Source: Bacilliculturomica massiliensis (GTDB lineage: Bacteria > Bacillota > Clostridia > Peptostreptococcales > Anaerovoracaceae). From it: a stretch of 64,000 bases of DNA. The stretch's first letter is position 1. The number at the start of each line of letters is the position of its first letter. Under the pieces are notes generated by a model that searched no databases, was not told the origin of the DNA, and saw nothing but the letters and a program-made list of their open reading frames with translations. Position numbers and translations under genes: made by a program. Positions 43,063 to 51,262 of this stretch are shown piece by piece. The stretch covers positions 62,001 through 126,000 of the forward strand of contig NZ_LR027600.1 of NCBI RefSeq assembly GCF_900605495.1, in the 5' to 3' direction.

Positions 43063-45027
43063 TTATTTATTCAGAGGGAGAAAAAAGCTGACGGAAAAGC
43101 GGGTGGGTGTGGAATCCAGCTTCAGGATCCCGTCGCATTTATTCACCATGTGGCGGATGATATTCAGGCCGTAGCCATGAAATTTCACAGAGTTGTCCGT
43201 GTTGAAACCCCGGTCTGTAAAATCGTGGCCGGCCACTTCGAGGCCAATATTTGTACGCACCTGTTTCGGCGCTGAATTTTCGCAGATGAAGCAAAAATGA
43301 TTATTTTTGACATAGAAGCTCAGTGTGATATCAGGATGTTCCTCTTTTGATTCCAGGGCCCCTGCCACGGCGTTGTCGAGAATGTTCATCGTGAGGGCGC
43401 ACAGGTCTTTGTCGCTGAGCGGGAGCTGGGAGGGAGCGCTGGCTTGTGTGATATTCAGGCGGATCCCCGCGTCTGCGGCCGCCGCCAGTTTGCTGTTGAG
43501 GACCATGTTGAGCGCGCTGTGCTGCGTGTGGATCACCTCGGGGATATCGTCGTTCTGTTTTACGATCTCGTCCAGATAACTGCCCGCCCGCTGGTATTCC
43601 TGATCCTTTAAAAGGGAGCTGAGCATGATGAGGTGATTTTTCATATCGTGCCGCAGCAGCATGATCTGCTCGTGCTGACGGCGGATATTCTGATAGTTGT
43701 CCTGGGCCGCCTGGTATTTGACAGACTGGATCTGCATGTCGGTGTGCATCTGGATCAGGAATGCGGCGGCATCCCAGAAGGCCACGGCACAGGTGCTGAT
43801 AAGCAGCAGATTCCGGCACAGAAGGGCCGGAAAGATCCAGACGCCTGAGGAGAATGCGCCGGCCAGACGGGCGATCACATCATTTGCGTAGACCGAGTCT
43901 GGGTCAAAAAGTGAAAACAGGCAGATGATCAGATAACCTGCCACGGTCAGAGATGCGGCGTACAGGAAAATATGGAAAAACCGGGATCCCTTTCTGGACT
44001 CCAGCACAGCGAATGCGACGGCGGCGAGGACGGCGGCCACGAATAGCTTGTTGGGGAGCATTGACAGAAAAAGGTAGATCTGACCGTAAGGCATAATGTT
44101 CGTATGCACCAGTGTATAAAACAGTGCAACAGACAGCACGTGCAGAAAGACCACGGCTCCAAAAAACTGCTGAAAGCGCGGACGCATGCGGGTGAGCAGA
44201 AAGAGCAGCAGCATGGTGAAGGACAGGGTGAAACACAGCTCCTCCAGAGTCGGGGAGGAGAGGTGCGGGAAATAGCCGGACAACGGGGAATGGGACAGCA
44301 TATACGCCATATTGATAAAAACTGCGGCGGCGATAAAAAACAGCCCCATATCCAGACGCTTATAGAAAGCGTAATAGAGAAACACGCCCAGCAGCACAGT
44401 GCCGGCCAGAAACAGAGCCGCAGCCGGATACAGAGTTTTGGCCGTATCAGCGATCAGCGCGTTCTGATAAGCGCCGCCGTCATAAAAGGTGACGCTGCAG
44501 GGGATCGCGTAATTGGCTCGTCCTTCGATCTCATCAAAGGGCGATGTGCCCTGTGCGATGGTCAGAGTTTTCCCCCCGCTGTCAGCGGGGAGAGAAATCA
44601 GGATCGTGTGGTAAAAAGTATCGAGGGTACTGTACGGCAGCTCAAGCTCGCCGATCGGTCCGGCGGCTTCCGGGCAATTGGTGTATAAGAGCTGGTCGTC
44701 GAGAAAAATACAGATCCCGTTTCCAGCGATCTGGATAGCAAGCATGGGGAAATACTCGCTGCTTTCGGGAAGAGTCCGGGAGTAATAGAAAGTCTGCCCG
44801 CTGTATTCAAGTCCGCCGTACGTATCTGTGCCAAGATAGCTCAGAGGCGTGACCTCTCCCTTGTTGTTGAGATAAAAATTCCATTCTGCCGCATCCGGCA
44901 GCGTTTCGGTCTGTATGTCGAACTCCTGAATACGATCCTCCGAAGTATGTGTATATTGTAATAATATATTGCAAAAAATGAGAAAAAGTAAAACGGTCAG
45001 CGTGATCGCTGTTATTTTTTTTATCAT
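43063..45027 (-). CDS. Membrane sensor histidine kinase, GHKL/Spo0B type, 7TM sensor
   Basis: A 654-residue kinase. After an N-terminal anchor (about 5-24) comes an extracytoplasmic beta-rich domain (about 30-190) that resembles 7TMR-DISM extracellular domains. Seven transmembrane helices follow (about 195-410), then a short coiled coil and the phospho-acceptor LLRHDMKNHLIML (histidine about 458). A GHKL ATPase domain completes it, with NILDNAVAGALES and FHGYGLNIIRHMV. HDxKNH is typical of kinases that pair with LytTR regulators. It converges on the regulator gene and diverges from the eCIS cluster. The ligand is unknown. Confidence 0.9.
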   Translation of the reverse strand: MIKKITAITLTVLLFLIFCNILLQYTHTSEDRIQEFDIQTETLPDAAEWNFYLNNKGEVTPLSYLGTDTYGGLEYSGQTFYYSRTLPESSEYFPMLAIQIAGNGICIFLDDQLLYTNCPEAAGPIGELELPYSTLDTFYHTILISLPADSGGKTLTIAQGTSPFDEIEGRANYAIPCSVTFYDGGAYQNALIADTAKTLYPAAALFLAGTVLLGVFLYYAFYKRLDMGLFFIAAAVFINMAYMLSHSPLSGYFPHLSSPTLEELCFTLSFTMLLLFLLTRMRPRFQQFFGAVVFLHVLSVALFYTLVHTNIMPYGQIYLFLSMLPNKLFVAAVLAAVAFAVLESRKGSRFFHIFLYAASLTVAGYLIICLFSLFDPDSVYANDVIARLAGAFSSGVWIFPALLCRNLLLISTCAVAFWDAAAFLIQMHTDMQIQSVKYQAAQDNYQNIRRQHEQIMLLRHDMKNHLIMLSSLLKDQEYQRAGSYLDEIVKQNDDIPEVIHTQHSALNMVLNSKLAAAADAGIRLNITQASAPSQLPLSDKDLCALTMNILDNAVAGALESKEEHPDITLSFYVKNNHFCFICENSAPKQVRTNIGLEVAGHDFTDRGFNTDNSVKFHGYGLNIIRHMVNKCDGILKLDSTPTRFSVSFFLPLNK

Positions 45028-45148
45028 AGAGCCTTGGGCCCTCCTCTTTTATATACAGAAATTTTGCAGAAGCTTCTTTATGCTGCTTTCTCAAATTTTA
45101 TTTTCTAATCCATTCTATAAGCGTAGATCATTGCTGTAAAGAAGAAAA

Positions 45149-45181
45149 CGACCAAGTGTGCCATATTTCGACCAAGTATGC
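45149..45181 (+). promoter_or_regulatory. Paired direct repeat, candidate LytTR operator 1
   Basis: CGACCAAGTGTGC (45149-45161) and CGACCAAGTATGC (45169-45181) repeat with a 20-base period, about two helical turns, as LytTR dimers require. The site lies between the divergent kinase gene (start 45027) and the first eCIS gene (start 45316). The same paired sequence recurs at 57416-57448. The match to a LytTR site is by architecture and context, not by a known consensus for this organism. Confidence 0.65.
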
Positions 45182-45315
45182 CGACGCGCTTTTTGCCGGC
45201 CCAAATATCAGGTAAGGTGAATGGAAAGAGAACTGATTATAAAAATGTAGATATTCGGCGGCTATCGTTATATTTGGCGTGCGAAGCTAAAAGAAGAGTC
45301 CTGGGAGAACGGGAA

Positions 45316-47667
45316 ATGAATCTATTTCAAACGTATTATGATACGGCGGCGGGAGGAACGCCGTACGGCGGAGAGGAAGAATATATCAACGACCTGTTCG
45401 CGTATATAGACATGTGCCTGTCCGCGGTAGTCCTGTACAGATCACAGGACGAGGAGGGACGGAAGAAGCTGGCGCTGGGAGAAAGAGCCGTCCGGGGAAT
45501 TTCCGTGACGGAGGAGGAAGCGCTGCGGGCGCTGGATTTTGACGGACCGAGGTGGCGGCCGGAAGCCGGCGGGGATTTCCTGCGGCATTATCTTTTGAGG
45601 GCAAAAGCACACATGATGGGGAGACTGGCGTTCACGCCTGGCCGGGGTGAAGATTTTCGCATAGTAAAGCTGTGCAGAAAATTTGTGCTCAGCAGTACGG
45701 AATATTTTATGCTTCTGCTCTCCATGGCGGTATACAGGGACGCAAAGTATGAGGCGCTGTTTGAAAAACTGCAGGGGAAGGGAAGGACGTCGCCCACGCT
45801 GCGTCTGGCCTTTTCTCTGCGCGAACTCACGGAGACGATCCCTGATGAAGAGAAAGGGAAGCTGATACAGCTGAAGGGCGGACTGTTCGAATATCTTGCG
45901 GAGGGAGATCCGGCCCATCAGGGTCCGCCCGCAGCAAGGATGTTTATCATGGCCAGGCGGGTTTTCGTCTGGCTGATGGATCCCGGCGCCCCGCCGCCGG
46001 AGCTGGAAGGTCTGGCCAAAGCGTACGCGGCTTCTGAGGCCCTGCATCCCCCCTATATTAGACAGGACAGCCTGCGCAAGGTCTTGCGTTTTATGAAATG
46101 TTATGCGGTTCACGGAGACCAGGGCGGTCCAGACGGCAGCGGGCAGGACCATAGGGGTCAGGATGACGGCGGTCCGGATTGCGGCAGTCCGGATCGCGGC
46201 AGTCAGGGCGAAGGCGCTGGTGGATGCCGCGTTCTCCATTTGTATGGATCCGGCGGAAACGGAAAGCGTTTTCTGGCCCGGCACGGGGCAAGAGCCTGCG
46301 GGCTGGGACTTCTGGCGGCGGATGCTTCGAAAATGATCAGCATGTCGGCGCCGGAGCTGAATGCGGCATTCCGCGCGCTGAAGCTGGAATGCAGGCTGAC
46401 CGACTCGGTATTGTGCTTCAGAGAGGAGTCCTACAGCCGGGAGGAGGATGAGGACGCAGAGTCCCGCAGGATCTTTCCTGCGGCGCTGGAATGGCTCCTT
46501 GAGCGGGTGGCGGAGGAACTGGATTTCTGTCTGTGGCTCACTCCGGAAAAGGCGTCGTATCTGACGCGGTTCCCGCTGCACTTTATGGCGGTGGAATCGC
46601 CGATGCTGACGGTGGGGGAGCGGATCGTTCTCTGGCGGGAGTTGTCGAAGGATTTCGATCTGGAGGAAAGCGTGGATCTGACACTGTGCGCCAATCAGTA
46701 TATTCTAACGGCAGCGGGGATCAGAGAGGTCCTGCGCACGGCGGATATGGAGCGGACGAGCCTGGGAAGAGAGAAGATATCTCGTCCGGATCTGCTGTCT
46801 GCCATAAAGCAGAGGGCCTCCAACCAGCTGGGCAGCTATGCGGCGCTGATCAACGCGGTGTTCACGTGGGACGACCTCATTATCGGCGAGGAACAGAAAC
46901 GTCAGATGCAGATGATCTGCGATCAGGTCAAGTACCGCAGCGTGGTGGGAGAGGAATGGGGCTTTCACGGCAAGACCCCTTACGGCAGAGGCATATGCGC
47001 CATGTTTTACGGGTCTCCCGGCACGGGAAAAACCATGGCCGTGCAGGTCATGGCCAGCGAACTGGGGCTGGATCTTTACCGCATCGACTTGTCGCAGATG
47101 GTCAGCAAATACATCGGAGAGACAGAAAAAAATATTTCCGCGCTGTTCCGAAAGGCGAAGAACATCAACGCTCTGCTGTTTTTCGACGAGGCGGATTCAC
47201 TGTTTGCAAAGCGGTCTGAGGTAAAGGATTCCAACGACAGAAATGCCAACGCGGAGACCGCCCATCTGCTGCAGAAGCTGGAGGATTACAGCGGTATTAC
47301 CATACTGGCGACCAATTATGTCAACAATATCGACGACGCGTTTAAACGGCGGATCAAGTTTATGGTTAATTTCGTATTTCCGGAGGAGGCCGTTCGGTAC
47401 AAGCTCTGGACGACCATCATTCCCGAACAGGTGAAGTACGAGGAAGAGATCGATTTTGAGTTTTTTGCGAAGACCTTTGAACTCTCCGGAAGCAATATAA
47501 AAGAAGTGCTGACCAACGCGGCGTACATCGCCGCCTCCAAACACAGAGGCCTGGCCAACAGAGATGTGGTGGAGGCGGTGCGGCTTAATTTTGCAAAGTA
47601 CGGAAGACTGCTGACCCAGGAGGATTTCGGATATTTAGGATATGAATGGAATGAGAAAGGACGGTAA
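45316..47667 (+). CDS. eCIS-associated AAA+ ATPase A
   Basis: A 783-residue ATPase. The active C-terminal AAA+ module has Walker A GSPGTGKT (about 564-571), Walker B LLFFDEADSLF (about 617) and the arginine-finger region DDAFKRRIKFMV. A degenerate first P-loop, GSGGNGKRF near 310, precedes it after an Asp/Gly/Gln-rich linker (about 265-303). This matches the Afp15-like ATPase found in nearly all eCIS clusters. The start at 45316 has GGGAGAA; the frame is open to 45178 but that part overlaps the putative operator. A paralogue lies four genes downstream. Confidence 0.85.
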   Translation: MNLFQTYYDTAAGGTPYGGEEEYINDLFAYIDMCLSAVVLYRSQDEEGRKKLALGERAVRGISVTEEEALRALDFDGPRWRPEAGGDFLRHYLLRAKAHMMGRLAFTPGRGEDFRIVKLCRKFVLSSTEYFMLLLSMAVYRDAKYEALFEKLQGKGRTSPTLRLAFSLRELTETIPDEEKGKLIQLKGGLFEYLAEGDPAHQGPPAARMFIMARRVFVWLMDPGAPPPELEGLAKAYAASEALHPPYIRQDSLRKVLRFMKCYAVHGDQGGPDGSGQDHRGQDDGGPDCGSPDRGSQGEGAGGCRVLHLYGSGGNGKRFLARHGARACGLGLLAADASKMISMSAPELNAAFRALKLECRLTDSVLCFREESYSREEDEDAESRRIFPAALEWLLERVAEELDFCLWLTPEKASYLTRFPLHFMAVESPMLTVGERIVLWRELSKDFDLEESVDLTLCANQYILTAAGIREVLRTADMERTSLGREKISRPDLLSAIKQRASNQLGSYAALINAVFTWDDLIIGEEQKRQMQMICDQVKYRSVVGEEWGFHGKTPYGRGICAMFYGSPGTGKTMAVQVMASELGLDLYRIDLSQMVSKYIGETEKNISALFRKAKNINALLFFDEADSLFAKRSEVKDSNDRNANAETAHLLQKLEDYSGITILATNYVNNIDDAFKRRIKFMVNFVFPEEAVRYKLWTTIIPEQVKYEEEIDFEFFAKTFELSGSNIKEVLTNAAYIAASKHRGLANRDVVEAVRLNFAKYGRLLTQEDFGYLGYEWNEKGR

Positions 47668-47668
47668 C

Positions 47669-48202
47669 ATGACACAGAACAAAACACAGGACTGGAAAAC
47701 GGATTTTTTTAAGGCGCTGGCGGAGAAAATGGAGACCTTTACGAAGGACAATATTCTCATGAAAAATGAGAACAACGGGGAATGGCTGATGCAGACCGTG
47801 TTTGCCACGTCTCCTGATAAGACAGATTTTGTATTGATCCAGGCGGCGCCCTATCAGGCTCGGGAAGATGTGCTGCTGCTGGAGCTTTACGTGAAGCTGC
47901 TGGGAACCACGGCGGAGGAAAACAGGGAGGAACTGCAGAAAGCGGTCTCAGAACTGAATTCTTATCTGCCCGTGGGCTGTCTTGGCATCTATCCCGAGGA
48001 CGGACACCTGTTTCTTCGGGAGTGTTTCCGCCTGGACATGGACAAGAGTGCGGAACAGGCGGCCGCAGACGCAGTAGTGTGCTATGAACTGGTGATGGAA
48101 GTGACGATGGCCGCATATCCCGGGCTGAAAGCGATCTGGAACGGAGAAATGACCTTTGCGGACGCTGTGGAGAAGGATATTTTGAAAAAGCATTCGAGAT
48201 AA
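47669..48202 (+). CDS. Small acidic protein, CesT/YbjN-like fold suspected
   Basis: A 177-residue protein of unassigned family. Its amphipathic N-terminal helix, central strands (WLMQTVFATSP, TDFVLIQAAPY) and LNSYLPVGCLGIYPEDGHLFLRE followed by a long helix recall the one-domain chaperones of type III secretion and YbjN proteins. That fold call rests on pattern only. It starts one base after the ATPase stop with AAAGG, and directly precedes a Gly-rich hydrophobic protein. A chaperone-cargo pair is an attractive possibility. No membrane helix or catalytic motif is seen. Confidence 0.6.
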   Translation: MTQNKTQDWKTDFFKALAEKMETFTKDNILMKNENNGEWLMQTVFATSPDKTDFVLIQAAPYQAREDVLLLELYVKLLGTTAEENREELQKAVSELNSYLPVGCLGIYPEDGHLFLRECFRLDMDKSAEQAAADAVVCYELVMEVTMAAYPGLKAIWNGEMTFADAVEKDILKKHSR

Positions 48203-48214
48203 GGAGGAAATAAT

Positions 48215-48841
48215 ATGGGAGGTTTTCTGGATTTCTTGACGAGCGATGGAATGAATTTGGCCAGCGGCCTGCTGGGTTCGGGCGCGGGGCTCTCCAACTC
48301 CATTGTGTCTCTGACGGGGCTCTCAGACGAGGAAAAGGGAAAGTCTACGGCCATAACCGGCGGATTGGGCCTGCTCTCCGGACTGCAGGGCATGTTTTCC
48401 GGATATAAGGACAATAAAGACGGTAAGCAGTTTGACGGGATCATGGGCATGATCAACGGGGGACTGGGCGCCGGCAGCGGGGCCATGGACGTAGTATCCG
48501 GCAGTCTGGCCGCTGCGGGACACAGCAAAACTGCGGGCGGCTTCGCCGCCGCCGGCGGCATACTGGGCGCGCTGGGCGGCGCCGGGGGCATGATACAGGG
48601 GATCGGAGATATCGTGCGGGGCGCGAAAAAGGACCCGACTACCAATAAAAGGGACGGAAAGCAGATCACAAAAGGGATCCTGGGGACTCTGGCCGGGGCG
48701 GCGGGATTGGGCGGCGGCATCGCCGGCACGGTCAGCGGCATCGCTCAGGCGCAGGGCGGCGAAAATAAGGCCGCGGACAAAGCATCCGGATGGCTGGGGA
48801 TCCTGGGGAATCTGGCCGGCGGCGCCGGCGCCTTTTTCTGA
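48215..48841 (+). CDS. Gly-rich hydrophobic protein, possible eCIS cargo
   Basis: A 208-residue protein with 55 glycines (26%) plus many Ala, Leu and Ile. Repeated GxxxG and GG patterns, such as AAGGILGALGGAGGMIQG and LAGAAGLGGGIAG, are broken by short charged segments (KDNKDGKQFDG, KKDPTTNKRDGKQ). The GKQ segments occur twice, hinting at an internal duplication. Glycine-zipper proteins of this kind can insert into membranes. AAGGAGG precedes the ATG. It lies between a chaperone-like gene and the regulator gene in the eCIS cluster, so it could be a toxin, a channel or a structural component. No family was recognised. Confidence 0.7.
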   Translation: MGGFLDFLTSDGMNLASGLLGSGAGLSNSIVSLTGLSDEEKGKSTAITGGLGLLSGLQGMFSGYKDNKDGKQFDGIMGMINGGLGAGSGAMDVVSGSLAAAGHSKTAGGFAAAGGILGALGGAGGMIQGIGDIVRGAKKDPTTNKRDGKQITKGILGTLAGAAGLGGGIAGTVSGIAQAQGGENKAADKASGWLGILGNLAGGAGAFF

Positions 48842-48850
48842 TCGATCGCT

Positions 48851-51253
48851 ATGAGCGGAGTGATCATTGAATACATAGCCCCGGATCAGGGATTTTCGGC
48901 GGTCAGTCCGCCCCGGCCGCCCAGGTTTTTCGTGGAGCGAAGCGCTCTGCTGTCTGACATGCTGAAGGACCGGCGTCCGTTTTTTATCATCCGGGGAGGG
49001 GCGGGCTACGGAAAGACGGAGCTGGCCAGACAATTCTGCGCCCGGAGCGGGAAGCCGGCGGCGTGGTACTCCGCTGCTGCGGAAGAACCTCCGGCCTGGA
49101 GCGCCGGGCCGCAGCAGGGGACCGTGTCCGGAGGAGCTCAGACCGCCGATGCTGCCGCATCGGCGGATGCCAGGGATGCTGCCGCTGCCAGAGATACCGG
49201 TGATGCCGCCAATGCCCCCAACGCCCCCAATGCCTTTGCCGCCGGAGATATGGCCGCCCTCGGGGAGCCGTCTGCAGGTGGATCGGCCCCGGGCTGCGGG
49301 ACAGGCGGAGAACCCATCATTATCATAGACGATTATAAGAGCGGGGATCAGGCGGACCGGCGGCTGGGCAGACTTCTCGGTCAGGTGTCCAGGCGGGACG
49401 GAGGCCAGTTGATCCTGATCACACGAGAAGATGTGCCGGAGCGCTTCGCGCCTTTTGCGGCCAGGGGAGAATGCCGGATCGTGGACGAGACGGATCTGGC
49501 TTTCTCGGAGGAAGAGCAGCGTCTCCTTCTGGAAGGGATCCTCGGGGCTGGGGGAGAAGCGTCTGCGGAACTGTCTCAAAATCAGGGGCTGCTGGCGGAG
49601 CGTTTTCGCAAATGCGCGAAGATGTTGGAAGGCTGGCCTGCAGGACTGATGCTGACGCTTTATTATCTGCAGAAAAGCGGAGCCGCCGCCCCGGTGGAGG
49701 ACTGGCTTTTTTTCGCTCAGGCAGCCCTCATCGAAGGCTTGCTGAACCGCCAGGTGTTTATGGTACAGCAGCCGTCCGTACAGGAGTTTATGCTGAAGAC
49801 GGCAGCCTCGTTCAGGGTGGAGGAGGACTTCTGCGTCAAGGCGCTGGGCATCGGGGACGCCAGATCTTTTATCAGAGAACTGGTGCGGAAAAATATACTG
49901 ATCCACGTGCATACGGAGGGAACAGGGGTCTTTCGCTACCACAGATTTTTTCGCATGTTTCTGTGCGGAAAGCTGAGTTCCGGGGAGCACAGGGAGGGCG
50001 CACGGCGGGCTGCGGAGTATTATCTGGAGGAAAAACGCTGGGGGCAGGCCGCTGCGGAAGCGGCTGACGCCGGTTATACTGAGCTGATCGTGAAGCTCGC
50101 GGCGCTTCACGGGGAATCCCTTTTGAGCGGAACGGACGACAGCGCGCTGCGTATCTGCGTGGAGTATCTGGAAGAGCACGGCGTTCTGGCCGGGGGCGGC
50201 CCGAAGGAAGCGGAGCCGGCGGATCCCGGCCTTTTGGGGACGGCGGCGCAGTATTACTATAAGACTGGAGAGTACGGACGGGCAGAGACGTATCTGAATC
50301 AGGCGGACAGCAGCTTTGGAAAAGAAAACAGATACGGGACGTACCGCAGTCTGTACCGGGGACTGCTGCGGTACGGGGAAGACCCGGACAAATACGGCAA
50401 ACAGGTCCGCAGCGCGCTCTTCGTTTTACGCGAGACCAGACAGCCCCTGCCCTATCTCAGAGAAGCCGAACGGCAGCTTCTGGAAAAGCTCAGCGGAGAC
50501 GGCGGGAGAGCGGCCGGCTGCAGAAAGAAGCTTCAGGTGACCGTCTTCGGGGAGTTTCAGGTTAAAGCGGGGGGAAGCCGCATGCTTTCCTGGCGGACGC
50601 GCAAGAGCCGGGAGCTATTCGCGCTGCTGGTGGATCTGGACGGCGGCGCAGTGGGAAGAAAACAGCTCCTGCAGAAGCTCTGGCACGACGAGCTTCCCGA
50701 TAATGCGGTGACCATGCTGCACAATATGTTTTATAATATAAGAAAAGAGCTGTCTCCCTATCAGATGGCGGATGTGATCAGCTACAAAGATAAAATGTAC
50801 AGGATCGACATGTCGCAGATCGAGACCGATCTGACGGAGATCAGACAGCTCTGCGCCGTGGTGGAGCGAAAGGATGCAGCGGAGCTGGAGAAAAACGCGG
50901 AGCGGTTTTGCACCTATTGGGGCAGGTATCTGGAAGATCTGGACTGTCAGTGGGGCGCGGAAGCCGGCGAGTATTACGACGTCCGCTTTTTCAGCGGCTG
51001 CCTGATGCTGGCGGAGCTCTGCATGAAGCGGGACGACTGGCAGCAAGCAGCGGCGTATCTGAGAAACGCCCTTCTGGTGAATCCCTATTCGGAGGAATCC
51101 GTGTGCCTTTTGATCCGCTGCTATGCCGCCATGAAAAACCGCAGATTGGTAAAGGAAGAATTCGAACGGTTCCGGGAACTGCTGAAGCGGGATCTGAACA
51201 CGCAGCCCGGAAAAGAGGCGGAGCAGGCTTACAGGGAAGCTCTGGCCGGATAA
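48851..51253 (+). CDS. STAND ATPase transcriptional activator with C-terminal BTAD
   Basis: An 800-residue MalT-like signal-transduction ATPase. The P-loop is GGAGYGKTELAR (about 49-60) and the Walker B EPIIIIDDY (about 155); between them sits an Ala/Asp-rich linker (about 95-140). Helical repeats follow. The end (about 560-800) has the SARP-type winged helix (VTVFGEFQV, RTRKSRELFALLVD) and the bacterial transcriptional activation domain with TPR-like helices. This is a one-protein sensor and transcription factor, encoded among the eCIS genes and probably controlling them. Its input ligand is unknown. Confidence 0.85.
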   Translation: MSGVIIEYIAPDQGFSAVSPPRPPRFFVERSALLSDMLKDRRPFFIIRGGAGYGKTELARQFCARSGKPAAWYSAAAEEPPAWSAGPQQGTVSGGAQTADAAASADARDAAAARDTGDAANAPNAPNAFAAGDMAALGEPSAGGSAPGCGTGGEPIIIIDDYKSGDQADRRLGRLLGQVSRRDGGQLILITREDVPERFAPFAARGECRIVDETDLAFSEEEQRLLLEGILGAGGEASAELSQNQGLLAERFRKCAKMLEGWPAGLMLTLYYLQKSGAAAPVEDWLFFAQAALIEGLLNRQVFMVQQPSVQEFMLKTAASFRVEEDFCVKALGIGDARSFIRELVRKNILIHVHTEGTGVFRYHRFFRMFLCGKLSSGEHREGARRAAEYYLEEKRWGQAAAEAADAGYTELIVKLAALHGESLLSGTDDSALRICVEYLEEHGVLAGGGPKEAEPADPGLLGTAAQYYYKTGEYGRAETYLNQADSSFGKENRYGTYRSLYRGLLRYGEDPDKYGKQVRSALFVLRETRQPLPYLREAERQLLEKLSGDGGRAAGCRKKLQVTVFGEFQVKAGGSRMLSWRTRKSRELFALLVDLDGGAVGRKQLLQKLWHDELPDNAVTMLHNMFYNIRKELSPYQMADVISYKDKMYRIDMSQIETDLTEIRQLCAVVERKDAAELEKNAERFCTYWGRYLEDLDCQWGAEAGEYYDVRFFSGCLMLAELCMKRDDWQQAAAYLRNALLVNPYSEESVCLLIRCYAAMKNRRLVKEEFERFRELLKRDLNTQPGKEAEQAYREALAG

Positions 51254-51262
51254 GGAAAGAAT

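Noticed and set aside
48323-50179. Long minus-strand open frame opposite the regulator gene
   Set aside because: It is antisense to well-supported genes in GC-rich sequence, has no family pattern and crosses two plus-strand genes.
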